33,022 nt of DNA from GCA-2688105 sp964499445 (GCA_964499445.1 CAZCLE010000009.1:1-33022); one strand, 5' to 3'; positions 14,434-22,857 are shown, numbered from the stretch's first letter. Numbers and translations are program-made. The notes: generated from the sequence alone by a model not told the origin.

Positions 14434-16881
14434 CTAATAACGTCGGACAAACTTTCTAACGACTACAAAGGCTATCAATGCAATGCCGCCCAAAATACCG
14501 CCGATGAGCCACCAGTTGGTGGTAGAGCTTGGTGGTGGGGGTGGTGAGGGCGGTGGAGTTGGTGGGGGTAGTGGGGTTGGCGCCGTTTCTTTGTTTTGGG
14601 TCGCGGTTATGGTTGTTGAGGTGCCCGCACCGGCAACGTTGGTGGCGGAAACCACTATTGTATTTTCCCCATCCACCAAGTTAACAGTCTCGCTGAACTT
14701 GCCATCGGTCACGGTTATCGTGCTGATGTTGCCGTTAAGCGTCAAGGTGGCTTCAGTAACCCCCGGTAGCGCGTCCACGGTCCCGTCAACGGTTATCAGT
14801 GTTGCTTGAAAGATAGCGCCATCCATGGGTGAAGTGATGTCAACAACTGGCTTGGAGTTGCGAGTAACCGTGATGGAATCTGAGTCAGTGTCTGTAAGGT
14901 TAGAGGCAGAAACTGTTATGGTATTGTCGCCTTTAACAAGGGTAACTTTCTTGCTAAACGCCCCATCACTCACCGTTATCGTCCTTGATTTACCATTGAC
15001 CGTTAGTGTAGCTTCACTAAGTGCCGGTATAGCCACTACTGTGCCCTCGACAGTGACTGTGCTATCTGTTGTCAAATATCTGTCTTTAGGTGAGTCAATG
15101 GATACGGTGGGTGGCAGAACACCTTCAATGACAGTTAAGGTAGCAGTACCACTCTTGTCACTGTAGGTACCGGTTACCGTCCATGTCCCGGCGTTCTCTG
15201 AGGTATAGACATCTACTGCCCAGCTTCCACCTGCCTCAGTCACTATCTCGAAGGTGGTGTCATTGGTGACATCGCCCAGGCTATTATCATACTGGTTGAA
15301 GGCCTCAGCGGTATAAGTCTGGGAATCACCAGCGGCGATGCTAGCCGTGTCCGGCGAGATTACTATGTGGTCAAGAGGACCTTCAATGACAGTTAAGGTA
15401 GCAGTACCACTCTTGCCACTGTAGGTACCGGTTACCGTCCATGTCCCGGCATTCTCTGAGGTATAGACATTGGCTGCCCAGCTTCCACCTGCCTCAGTCA
15501 CTATCTCGAAGGTGGCGTCATTGGTGACATCGCCCAGGCTATTATCATACTGGTCGAAGGCCTCAGCGGTATAAGTCTGGGAATCACCAGCGGTGATGCT
15601 AGCCGTGTCCGGCGAGATTACTATGTGGTCAAGAGAGCCGGCAGTGACAGCAAAGCTGTTACTCGTTCCTGATTTGTCGGTGCCGGTGGTAGCGATGGTC
15701 ACTCCGGTTTGCGCTTTGGTGATGGTTACAGTGCCAGTCCAGACTCCACCAGCGAAACTGCCTGTAGAGCTCGGATTGATGGTGCCAGTAGTATCGCTTA
15801 GGGTATTTGTTCCTGTATAGCTGGTGACTGTATTCCCATCTTGGTCTTTGGCAGTAATGGTTATGCTAAAGGTTGCTCCTGCTGTCTGAGGACTGCTGAT
15901 GGTATCAAAGGTAAAATGATCTAAGGAGCCGCCGAGTGTGAAATCGACGGTAGTGCTATCTGTGGCTACACCAGTATGAGGCGGTGCCTTAGCCGTTACT
16001 GTGGCTGTCTCTTCTATAGTTGACGAAGTTAAAATGGCTGTGGCTTTGCCATTAATTGTTTCCTTGGTCACTTGAAGACTACCAATGCTGCCTTTATCGG
16101 TAGTGAAGATGATTTGTGTACCATCAGGGATATGACCTAAACCTGAGGTGTCGGCACTATCAGAATTTATGGTCATATCAGCGGTAATAGTAGAAGTTGA
16201 TGAGCCATCAGCCACGATGCTGGTTGGGCTTGAACTCACCCCCAGAACAATCCACGGGTCATAGTCAACATTGGCAGAAACCAAATCGCCGCTGCCAGGG
16301 CTTGGGCCAGGCCCATCATTAGCCCCCCACCAGTTGTTTTCGGCGTCAACGGAAGTAGTGCTGGCGTTATCAATACCGTAACTGGTGTTGCCGTAGATGT
16401 TGTTGAAGTTTATGCTGATTGTAGACGCATCAACAGTTTCTTGAATCTTGACGCCTATTGTATTGCCAGTAACTATGTTACCGGTTAATGTGTTGTTATT
16501 GCTTTCCAGGTTGATTCCAAACTTGCCGTTCTGGACTTTGAATCCCCGCAACACGCACCCATCCACGGTTAGAGTAATAACATTTTTGTCAGGATCAGGT
16601 GCATTCACAACAACATTGCTGGGCTGGTTGACATCACCGATGAGAGTAAGTTGCTTGTCTACCTCAAAACGCTCAGTATATGTCCCAGCAGTCACAAGAA
16701 TGGTATCACCGTCAACTGCAGCATCGATGGCAGACTGGATAGTGAGATAGTCGCCTGGCACATATATAGTCCCGGGGCTAGCGCTCACAGCACACGGCAC
16801 TAGAGCCAGGGAAAAAGCCAGCACCAAAGCAAATAAAACGGGTAAAAATTTCTTCGCTATGGCAATCATAGTCTTACCCAA
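14434..16881 (-). CDS. Large modular surface protein with beta-helix and Ig-like repeats
   Basis: This 815-codon exported protein has a signal peptide (about 10-35). A right-handed beta-helix follows (about 37-215: DYLTIQSAIDAAVDGDTI, GTYTERFEV, NNNTLTGNIV, ENNWWG). Then come a Big-1/invasin-like domain (SPTSIVADGSSTSTITA), a related domain, two nearly identical 86-residue repeats (about 416-587), two glucodextranase-B-like or Big repeats (PTVSIDSP and PVVDITSP), a Pro/Ser linker, one membrane helix and KFVRRY. It is probably displayed on the cell surface for adhesion, polysaccharide binding or S-layer-like roles; no catalytic residues are evident. The start is TTG at 16881 with GAGG just upstream, or ATG at 16869. 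A pyrD remnant lies downstream and a broken response-regulator gene upstream, so it probably reuses the latter's promoter. Confidence 0.85.
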   Translation of the reverse strand: MGKTMIAIAKKFLPVLFALVLAFSLALVPCAVSASPGTIYVPGDYLTIQSAIDAAVDGDTILVTAGTYTERFEVDKQLTLIGDVNQPSNVVVNAPDPDKNVITLTVDGCVLRGFKVQNGKFGINLESNNNTLTGNIVTGNTIGVKIQETVDASTISINFNNIYGNTSYGIDNASTTSVDAENNWWGANDGPGPSPGSGDLVSANVDYDPWIVLGVSSSPTSIVADGSSTSTITADMTINSDSADTSGLGHIPDGTQIIFTTDKGSIGSLQVTKETINGKATAILTSSTIEETATVTAKAPPHTGVATDSTTVDFTLGGSLDHFTFDTISSPQTAGATFSITITAKDQDGNTVTSYTGTNTLSDTTGTINPSSTGSFAGGVWTGTVTITKAQTGVTIATTGTDKSGTSNSFAVTAGSLDHIVISPDTASITAGDSQTYTAEAFDQYDNSLGDVTNDATFEIVTEAGGSWAANVYTSENAGTWTVTGTYSGKSGTATLTVIEGPLDHIVISPDTASIAAGDSQTYTAEAFNQYDNSLGDVTNDTTFEIVTEAGGSWAVDVYTSENAGTWTVTGTYSDKSGTATLTVIEGVLPPTVSIDSPKDRYLTTDSTVTVEGTVVAIPALSEATLTVNGKSRTITVSDGAFSKKVTLVKGDNTITVSASNLTDTDSDSITVTRNSKPVVDITSPMDGAIFQATLITVDGTVDALPGVTEATLTLNGNISTITVTDGKFSETVNLVDGENTIVVSATNVAGAGTSTTITATQNKETAPTPLPPPTPPPSPPPPPSSTTNWWLIGGILGGIALIAFVVVRKFVRRY
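15121..15636 (-). repeat. Two tandem 258-bp repeats within the surface-protein gene
   Basis: Units 15121-15378 and 15379-15636 are almost identical at the DNA level and in frame (86 codons each). Each encodes an Ig-like domain from LDHIVISPDTASI to TATLTVIEG. Few differences between units (for example TTGTCACT against TTGCCACT) imply a recent duplication or ongoing homogenisation. Confidence 0.93.
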
Positions 16882-16887
16882 AATACC

Positions 16888-17055
16888 TCAAAGGGCGAGG
16901 CTTTCTACAGTAGCCAAGGAAGACTTCACTCTGGCTACCAGCTCAGCTTCGCCACATGGCTTTGTGACATAGGCATCGCTCCCTGTCGCCTACAACCTCT
17001 GCCACTCCCCTCTTCGCATGTCTTGTTACTCAGCATCATCATGGGATGAAGCTTT
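16888..17055 (-). pseudogene. Broken response-regulator receiver domain
   Basis: The minus strand reads, through one TAG and one frameshift, PMMMLSNK then ATGSDAYVTKPCGEAELVAR and VKSSLATVESLAL followed by TGA (16888-16890). GSDAYVTKP is the conserved lysine loop of a CheY-like receiver domain, and ELVARVKSSL is its last helix. The N-terminal phospho-acceptor half is missing or unrecognisable. It lies between a promoter (17134-17163) and the surface-protein start, so it is probably transcribed as leader sequence. Confidence 0.75.
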
Positions 17056-17133
17056 GACTCTTCCTCGACAAAGCTCGTCGTATCTTCAACCTAGTTTAAT
17101 TGTTTCTGGGCTTATTTCATCTGTTGGAGCTTA

Positions 17134-17163
17134 AGTGTAGCCCTAATCTATAATTATTGTCAA
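17134..17163 (-). promoter_or_regulatory. Promoter of the surface-protein locus
   Basis: On the minus strand a perfect TTGACA (17158-17163), an 18-bp spacer and TACACT (17134-17139). It probably first served the response-regulator gene and would now give the surface-protein gene a leader of about 245 nt. In the gene-free stretch 16882-17323 I see this promoter, the receiver remnant and nothing else convincing. Confidence 0.6.
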
Positions 17164-17323
17164 TACCCCCCAAATACAGAGGTGACTCTTTGGGCATGCA
17201 CCCCCTGCTGTTCTTCCTATTTGCGTCACTTTGTAACATCTAGCCAAAATGTACAATCCTTCAATAAAAACCTCTTAATAGCCACCGCCAGACCGTTGTG
17301 TTAGTATTTAACAGGAGGATATG

Positions 17324-17539
17324 ATGCCGGGTCGACCGGGATGGCATGACGATTACTGGAAAAAACTTGATAAGCAGACGGCGCAAAAAATAAGAACCAC
17401 CTGTCCTCGCTGTGGTAGCGCTGACACCTATTATAACCAGCATTATAAGACCTGGCGCTGTGGCAGGTGCGAATATTCCTTCAGGGTGAAAGGACTCGGT
17501 GATAAAGTGCCCTGGTGGAAGCGCCTATTTGGGAGGTAA
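17324..17539 (+). CDS. Small zinc-ribbon protein
   Basis: This 71-residue protein, unknown in function, has a basic N-terminus (MPGRPGWHDDYWKKLDK) and a zinc ribbon of two pairs, CPRCGS and RCGRCEYSF, separated by about 15 residues. It ends in a tryptophan/arginine-rich tail (VPWWKRLFGR). The ribbon resembles those in transposase- or transcription-associated zinc fingers (T-x-CPRCGS...WRCGRC), but nothing else supports such a role. A strong AGGAGG at 17313-17318 favours the second of two adjacent ATG codons (17324). It is transcribed divergently from the surface-protein locus. Confidence 0.75.
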   Translation: MPGRPGWHDDYWKKLDKQTAQKIRTTCPRCGSADTYYNQHYKTWRCGRCEYSFRVKGLGDKVPWWKRLFGR

Positions 17540-17812
17540 CCTCACCCCCTTTAGATTAGCCTCATGTCATTGCGAGGAGCGTCAGCGACGAAGCAATCTC
17601 AAGAGACAACACAGATTTTTATTAGGTAACCCTCCCCCTGTATCCCCCTCCCTTATCAAGGGAGGGGGAGCTTTCTATATTAAGAGGGGCTTTGCCCCTC
17701 TTTGACTCCCCTTTAGTATTTACTCTTTTCAAAGGAGAGGGGGATAGGTTCTAAACAATCTCAATAGGGGAAGATTTTAAAAGCGGGGCTTCACCTCTCT
17801 TAGACTATCCCT
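17536..17812. repeat. Hairpin repeat block, locus 3, with an embedded REP-like palindrome
   Basis: Placed between convergent genes, the block begins GGTAACCTCACCCCCTTT. It then has a REP-like element at 17567-17600 (TCATTGCGAGGAGCG ... ACGAAGCAATCTC), a palindrome with 11-bp arms CCCCCTCCCTT/AAGGGAGGGGG (17644-17668), the hairpin AAGAGGGGC-TTT-GCCCCTCTT (17682-17702) and degenerate partial copies up to 17812. Being symmetrical, the hairpins could end transcription from both sides. Confidence 0.8.
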
Positions 17813-17814
17813 GA

Positions 17815-18636
17815 TTACAGCAGAAACTTCTCAATAGCTGCGGCTACCCCGCTATGGTCGATATCAAGGGTAACATAGTCGGCTACCGCCTTGACCTCAT
17901 CATAGGCGTTACCCATAGCCACCGCCAGACCAGCCGTGGACAACAGAGATATATCATTGGTTCCGTCACCTATAGCCATAACCGCACTCATAGATACCCC
18001 CAAATGGGAAGCCAATGCCTCCAGGGCTTTCCCTTTAGATACCTCGGGAGCCAGTATGTTAAGAAAATCAACGCCGGGGTAAGCCGGTGTCCTTGCCCAG
18101 GAGAAGCAAAGACTATCGTCAAAACGGCGGCAGAAAATCTTCGCCTTGGCGGCTTCCTCAGGAGTAGTGGTCACCAATCCCCCTTTAATAATTCTCTCCC
18201 GCTCCCAGAGCCTGGTGAAATCCGCTATAGTAGGCTCTATGCCAAAGAACTCACGATGGGCCTGGGTCGACCATGTCTCCCGCTCGGCAAAATAGTGCAT
18301 CGCCGAATAAAGCTCAAGGTCTATCTCATACCGGTGAGCAAACTCTACCATCTCTCCCACCACCTCTCTACCAACTGGTTGGACATAGACCTCCTCGCCC
18401 TGACCGGGGTCGCTCACCGAAGCGCCGTCAGCGAATATGTGGTAGCCATCCAGTGACAACTGGTTAATAACACCCAAACACGCCTGAGCCACCCGCCCGG
18501 TAGACAAAGAAACCCTCATCCCCAAATCACGGGCTTTAGCCAATGCCTCCCTGTCCTCAGTCGAGATGCTCCTATCTCCGCCTACCAGCGTGCCATCAAT
18601 ATCTACCACTAAAAGCTTATAGTGATTGTTTACCAA
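17815..18636 (-). CDS. HAD-superfamily Cof-type phosphatase
   Basis: This 273-residue cytoplasmic phosphatase of the HAD IIB (Cof) type has nucleophile motif I VVDIDGTLVGGD (about residues 10-21), motif II SLSTGR, the large cap domain between them, motif III lysine in EVSKGKAL, and motif IV AIGDGTNDISLL. Such enzymes hydrolyse sugar phosphates, nucleotides or cofactor phosphates; the substrate is unknown. The start is TTG (18636) with AAGGGGGTAGG immediately upstream; no nearby ATG fits. It is the last of a five-gene leftward run, 10 bp after the DUF72 gene. Confidence 0.9.
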   Translation of the reverse strand: MVNNHYKLLVVDIDGTLVGGDRSISTEDREALAKARDLGMRVSLSTGRVAQACLGVINQLSLDGYHIFADGASVSDPGQGEEVYVQPVGREVVGEMVEFAHRYEIDLELYSAMHYFAERETWSTQAHREFFGIEPTIADFTRLWERERIIKGGLVTTTPEEAAKAKIFCRRFDDSLCFSWARTPAYPGVDFLNILAPEVSKGKALEALASHLGVSMSAVMAIGDGTNDISLLSTAGLAVAMGNAYDEVKAVADYVTLDIDHSGVAAAIEKFLL

Positions 18637-18646
18637 CCTACCCCCT

Positions 18647-19402
18647 TCAAACTTCCCCGCAGGGATTTGCCATCTCTTCCTGAGTTTCTAAAAAACCACG
18701 GAGAGTTTTAGCGTTTCTCACCGCAAACGCCTCAGCGTCATTATTGAAATAGATATAGACTGCCTTTAGATTGGAGGCTAAATCAGCCAGCCTCCCTGCC
18801 CAATCAGCCAATTCCTCATCCGAGTAACAGCTAGAGTAGAGTCCTGTGCTACCATGAAACCTGACATAGGCAAAATCCGCCGTCGCTACCAGAGGACAAC
18901 TAGCCGATGGCATATCAAAGATACAAAACCCTACATTATACTTATGTAAAATTTCTAACACCTTCTCCTCAAGCCAGGACTGGTGCCGAAATTCAATTAC
19001 ATGCTTTAGCCCCCGGGATAAAGTGGACAGGAATGACTCTAATGTCTCGTCATTGCGGCGCATATTAGGTGGAAGCTGGTATAAAAGCGGACCCAGTTTC
19101 TCCTCTAAAATTTTAGCCCGACTGATAAACCTCTCTACCGCCTCCTCGGTATTCTTCAATCTCTTAATATGGGTAATAAAACGGCTTACCTTTACGGCAA
19201 AGGTAAAATTGGCTGGCGATGACTCATACCAAGCAGCAAAAGCCGCCTCCGAAGGTAACCGGTAAAAACTATTATTAAGTTCGACCGTAGTGAAATGACG
19301 GGCATAAAATTCAAGCCACTTTGCCTTACTCAACTTTTCGGGATAGAACCTGTCCTGCCAGTGGTTATAATGCCAGCCTGAGGTGCCAATATAATAGGGC
19401 AT
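18647..19402 (-). CDS. DUF72 family protein (YecE-like)
   Basis: The 251-residue protein opens with YIGTSGWHYNHWQDRFYPEKL and continues with FTTVELNNSFYRLPS, FAVKVSRFITH, the conserved HVIEFRHQSW and the late YVRFHGSTGLY. These are hallmarks of DUF72/YecE, a TIM-barrel family of uncertain biochemical function. It lies 22 bp after the ABC permease gene and 10 bp before the HAD phosphatase gene. Nothing ties it to the transporter beyond position. Confidence 0.93.
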   Translation of the reverse strand: MPYYIGTSGWHYNHWQDRFYPEKLSKAKWLEFYARHFTTVELNNSFYRLPSEAAFAAWYESSPANFTFAVKVSRFITHIKRLKNTEEAVERFISRAKILEEKLGPLLYQLPPNMRRNDETLESFLSTLSRGLKHVIEFRHQSWLEEKVLEILHKYNVGFCIFDMPSASCPLVATADFAYVRFHGSTGLYSSCYSDEELADWAGRLADLASNLKAVYIYFNNDAEAFAVRNAKTLRGFLETQEEMANPCGEV

Positions 19403-19424
19403 AGACCTTTGATAGAAGTTTTAC

Positions 19425-20300
19425 CTAGGTAGACCTTATCTCCTCGCGCATAAATTTAATATACGAGATGGCAAAGCAAACAACCGTCAGCACTATAAGG
19501 CTTACCAGGTGAGGCCATACGCCTAATAGACTCTGTCCCAAGGGAAGAGCGCTAGGGGTTATCAGCAGCCCACCACCAAGTGACCTCGCCGTGGGAACGA
19601 GAATAAGCATGGTAACCTGCCAGAAGAGCGCTACCGGGGATACCTGCACAATTTTCAACCCCACCTGCCCGAGCTGAACAAAGGAAGGGAATATAGACAT
19701 GAAGCCAATGAAGCCAAAGAACATCCAGAGGGCTATCGAGGCGAGCGCTGAGGTAGCTACCCGATGAAAGAATATGGAAAATAGAATACCTAAGCCCAGC
19801 CAGAATGCTCCGTAAATGACGGTCGTAATCAAGAAAGCCATTAGCCGGAGAGCCTCTTCCGAGCTTGGAGGGACCCCAATCATCCTGAGACCCATCCCAG
19901 ACACAAGCAATATAAGACTCATCATCATAACCGCTATAGTAACTACCCCGGCCAGGAATTTACCATTGATAACCGCATCCCGGTAGATAGGCTGAGACAA
20001 GAGCCGACTCAACGTGCCACTAATCCTCTCGCTGTTGATAGCATCAAAGCCAAGGATTACACCCACTATGGGCACAAAAAATACAATGAATAAAATAAAT
20101 AGTGGCAGTGCCTGCCCCGAAGTAGTATAAAGCTGAAGGAAGACAAATCGGGTGTCCATTACCTCTTGCCTTATATACTGAGCATCAACATATATGGCAA
20201 CTACTCCTACCGCAAATACTATGGCAAATAAAATTATAAACCGCCAGCTAGTAAAGTGGTCAGCCAGTTCCTTCCTGAATACCGTCATCAGCCCCTGCAT
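19425..20300 (-). CDS. ABC-2 type transporter permease
   Basis: This 291-residue membrane protein has about six helices (first at about 20-42). It contains the diagnostic cytoplasmic motif FDAINSERISGTLSRLLSQP, then YRDAVINGKFLAG, of ABC-2 permeases such as NatB or GldF. It pairs with the ATPase gene one base upstream (20302-21249). The substrate could be a lipid, polysaccharide, ion or peptide; the coupled NEW3-type exported protein suggests an envelope role. Confidence 0.92.
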   Translation of the reverse strand: MQGLMTVFRKELADHFTSWRFIILFAIVFAVGVVAIYVDAQYIRQEVMDTRFVFLQLYTTSGQALPLFILFIVFFVPIVGVILGFDAINSERISGTLSRLLSQPIYRDAVINGKFLAGVVTIAVMMMSLILLVSGMGLRMIGVPPSSEEALRLMAFLITTVIYGAFWLGLGILFSIFFHRVATSALASIALWMFFGFIGFMSIFPSFVQLGQVGLKIVQVSPVALFWQVTMLILVPTARSLGGGLLITPSALPLGQSLLGVWPHLVSLIVLTVVCFAISYIKFMREEIRST

Positions 20301-20301
20301 A

Positions 20302-21249
20302 TTAGCCCTCTTTGAAATACCTCATATATATGTCCTCTAAAGCGTAGCTCTGAACTTTCATCTCTACCAGTGAACCACCACTATCCACAACTGCCCTGGC
20401 TATCTGCGGTCTCAAGTCCTCCACACAATTAATCACCAGTAAATCCCCGGACCTTTCCACACCTACCACGCCTTCAACTTGGTTGATACGCTCAATGATA
20501 CCTGAGGTGATTTCAGATAGTTGAACCTCGATGCTGAATTGACTACCGCCCAAAGCCTCCCTTCCCAGTTGGTCTAATAAGCCTTCAACCACCATTCGCC
20601 CCTTCACCAGTATTCCCACCCGGTTGCAGATTCTCTGAACATGGTTTAATTGATGTGATGACAGAATAACCGTCATCCGCTGCTCTCTAGCTATCCCGGC
20701 TATCAGGTCAAGCATTTGGTTCACACCTTCAGGGTCTATTCCGCTGGTGGGCTCGTCCAAGAAGGCGACCCTGGGTGTTTTAATAAGTAAATCAGCGATT
20801 GCCAGGCGCTGCTTCATTCCTCGGGAAAATGTCTCCACCCTCTGGTCAGCTACCTCTGACAGACCTACTATATCCAGTGATTCGCCTACTCTCCTCCTGA
20901 CCAACTCTTCGGAAAGACCATTTAACCTGGCCGTGTAGGCTAAATTGTAACTAGCCGTCAAATCCTCGTAAAACCCTATCCTCTCCGGAACATAACCCGA
21001 GATGCGCTTAACCTTGAGCGGCTCCCTGGTAGAATTATACCCGCATATATATGCCGCACCAGAGGCTGGCTCAGTAAGTCCAAGCAACATCAATATCGTG
21101 GTCGTCTTCCCAGCGCCATTGGGACCGAGGAAGCCAAAAACATCGCCCTCCTCTACACGAAGGTTTAACCCATCAACCACCTTATTACCATCATAGGTTT
21201 TGGTCAGGTCTACTGTTTCTACCACCAATTGTGTGCTCAATTCGCTCAT
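20302..21249 (-). CDS. ABC transporter ATPase
   Basis: The 315-residue ATPase has Walker A GPNGAGKTT (about residue 41), signature FSRGMKQRLAIAD, Walker B VAFLDEPTSG with the D-loop, and a switch histidine in SSHQLNH. A C-terminal extension of about 90 residues (IEVQLSEITSG onward) is typical of multidrug or gliding-type importer/exporter ATPases. Its ATG overlaps the stop of the preceding NEW3-type gene by 4 bp, so translation is coupled; the permease follows directly. Confidence 0.95.
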   Translation of the reverse strand: MSELSTQLVVETVDLTKTYDGNKVVDGLNLRVEEGDVFGFLGPNGAGKTTTILMLLGLTEPASGAAYICGYNSTREPLKVKRISGYVPERIGFYEDLTASYNLAYTARLNGLSEELVRRRVGESLDIVGLSEVADQRVETFSRGMKQRLAIADLLIKTPRVAFLDEPTSGIDPEGVNQMLDLIAGIAREQRMTVILSSHQLNHVQRICNRVGILVKGRMVVEGLLDQLGREALGGSQFSIEVQLSEITSGIIERINQVEGVVGVERSGDLLVINCVEDLRPQIARAVVDSGGSLVEMKVQSYALEDIYMRYFKEG

Positions 21250-22154
21250 CGCCTACCTAATCGCCAAAACAACACCGCCAGGCCAGCTATAACCACCACC
21301 ACAATTATGACGCCGACCCACCCCCAAATGGTAGGGGTCAACACGGTTACCCTGAGTTCTAAACTATCGGAGAGCTCCGGTTTACCCTCACTCCCTAGGG
21401 TGATAGCGTAGTCGCCAGCTATGGTCTTATCAGGTGGCGTTATTACTACATCCACCTCTTGCACAAGTCCCGCCCCTAAGGATTCTATTGTCTCAGGGTT
21501 ATAGGTTATGCTCCAGCCTTCCGGTCTACCTGATATGAAGGTGATATCCTCAATCGCCGCCGACCCACCGTTTATCAACAAGATTGATAGGTGATTGTCT
21601 TCGCTGGCGGTCACCTCGGCATTAAGTCTCCCGGTAGCGGGAATCATCTCAAACTCATATCTGGCAGTTACTACTGTCTTAAGTTCAATTGTTGCTTTAA
21701 CCTCCTCTGAAGTCGCCGTTAGAGTTAACGGGTATTCGCCCGGTTCTGGTGCATACCCGGCTACGGGACCAAATCTAACCTTGAACTCAGGTGGGATAGG
21801 CTCAAAAAGCTTCATGGTAAAGGATTTTATCTTTTCCGTCCCATACTTCTCGGTAATTGATACCGTCCACTGAAGAGGCTCCTCCCAGGTGAGGTCAAAT
21901 ACTCTATCCTTTTTGCCCAGATACTTGGTCTCAACTACAAACTCAAAGGTGTGCCCCGATACACCGCTCAAGACAGGATATTTGCAGCTCAATTCAATTA
22001 CGTCAGGTGGTGCCTCTTGGTTTGGTAATAAAGAAAACGAGCCGTCACTGCTCTCCTCGGTAGCCAAAGCAATTTGACCCCCGAGCAAGCTACCAAACAT
22101 AGCCAAAAGTAAGCCAAGACAAAGAAGATAGCGAACTACTCGAGACCTAATCAT
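21246..22154 (-). CDS. Exported NEW3-domain protein, membrane-anchored
   Basis: The 302-residue protein has a signal peptide (LLCLGLLLAMFGSLLGGQIALA) and two or three Ig-like beta-sandwich domains of the NEW3/alpha-galactosidase-associated type. Repeats such as PGEYPLTLTATSEEVKATIEL, SEDNHLSILLINGGSAAIEDI and IAGDYAITLGSEG are diagnostic. One C-terminal membrane helix ends in WRLGRR. These domains commonly form the extracellular partner of ABC exporters in bacteria and archaea. The start has AAGGGGG upstream. It heads the operon and overlaps the ATPase by 4 bp (ATGA). Confidence 0.85.
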   Translation of the reverse strand: MIRSRVVRYLLCLGLLLAMFGSLLGGQIALATEESSDGSFSLLPNQEAPPDVIELSCKYPVLSGVSGHTFEFVVETKYLGKKDRVFDLTWEEPLQWTVSITEKYGTEKIKSFTMKLFEPIPPEFKVRFGPVAGYAPEPGEYPLTLTATSEEVKATIELKTVVTARYEFEMIPATGRLNAEVTASEDNHLSILLINGGSAAIEDITFISGRPEGWSITYNPETIESLGAGLVQEVDVVITPPDKTIAGDYAITLGSEGKPELSDSLELRVTVLTPTIWGWVGVIIVVVVIAGLAVLFWRLGRR

Positions 22155-22338
22155 AAATTTATCCCCCTTTACTAACCAATGATTTACTTCGGCAATAACT
22201 CTCTATATATCCTGTAGAAAATACAAAACTGTGGGCTACGGTTAAGCTACTTCTGTCCCCAGCCACCACTCCCCCAAATCTATGTCAAACAGTTAAACAG
22301 TATATCCCTTGCTAAGAAATAAATCAAATTCGCTTGGT

Positions 22339-22367
22339 TTGAAGTGGCGGGTAAAATAGACTATAAT
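22339..22367 (+). promoter_or_regulatory. Promoter of acpS
   Basis: TTGAAG (22339-22344), a 17-bp spacer and a perfect TATAAT (22362-22367). Since this promoter overlaps an in-frame GTG at 22344, that codon cannot be the start, which supports the ATG at 22401. The remainder of 22155-22338 shows no gene. Confidence 0.72.
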
Positions 22368-22400
22368 TCCGGCGACAAGACAGGTAAAAAATTATCTAGA

Positions 22401-22772
22401 ATGAACTATATTGGTATAGACATAATAGAAATCGCTCGCATTGAAAAGGCTATCTCCCGCTGGGGAGAAAGTTTCCTCCATCGGGTATATACCGACCCAG
22501 AACTCAAGCTATACCATAACAAGCCTTCATCTCTGGCTGCCCGTTTTGCCGGCAAGGAAGCGGTAATAAAAGCCCTGGGACCACAAATCAAAGGCATCAA
22601 CTGGAGAGAGATTGAGATATTGTCCGACCCTGGCGGTAAGCCTTCAGTCCATCTCTATGGCAAGGCGCAAAATCGAGCTGATAGCCTGGGCTTGGATAAA
22701 CTCGCCATCAGCCTTTCCCATTCCAAGGAATACGCCATCGCCTTCGTCGCCGGTGAAACCAGACAGGGATAG
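22401..22772 (+). CDS. acpS: Holo-[acyl-carrier-protein] synthase
   Basis: AcpS transfers 4'-phosphopantetheine from CoA to the acyl carrier protein, activating it for fatty-acid synthesis. The 123-residue form has the two signature regions: GIDIIEIARI with metal-binding D7, and FAGKEAVIKALG with E53 and K52. SLSHSKEYAIAFV closes the protein. The ATG at 22401 lacks a clear ribosome site, but it matches where the family begins and lies about 27 nt after the predicted transcription start. It stands alone, followed by the yebC promoter. Confidence 0.95.
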   Translation: MNYIGIDIIEIARIEKAISRWGESFLHRVYTDPELKLYHNKPSSLAARFAGKEAVIKALGPQIKGINWREIEILSDPGGKPSVHLYGKAQNRADSLGLDKLAISLSHSKEYAIAFVAGETRQG

Positions 22773-22798
22773 TTCAGCTTGTCAGCGAACCAAACCTT

Positions 22799-22827
22799 TT
22801 GACCATAGCCAGTAGGGGTGATAAAAT
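22799..22827 (+). promoter_or_regulatory. Promoter of yebC-ruvC-ruvA
   Basis: TTGACC (22799-22804), a 17-bp spacer and TAAAAT (22822-22827) preceded by TGA, an extended -10. It lies about 25 bp before the yebC ribosome site GAGGAG. Confidence 0.65.
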
Positions 22828-22857
22828 TAGGAAAAGAAGGCTTGAGGAGAACTAGCG

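Noticed and set aside
14526..14580. G-rich run on the plus strand, potentially G-quadruplex forming
   Set aside because: It is the complement of the proline-rich linker codons of the surface protein, which explains it sufficiently.
15121..15636. CRISPR-like tandem repeats
   Set aside because: Units are 258 bp, coding and contiguous with no spacers.
17854..18456. Long open frame on the plus strand opposite the HAD phosphatase gene
   Set aside because: It is antisense to a gene with all HAD motifs, has no ribosome site, and shows no recognisable protein features.
22344..22400. GTG start giving a 19-residue longer AcpS
   Set aside because: The extension overlaps a strong promoter and has no family similarity.
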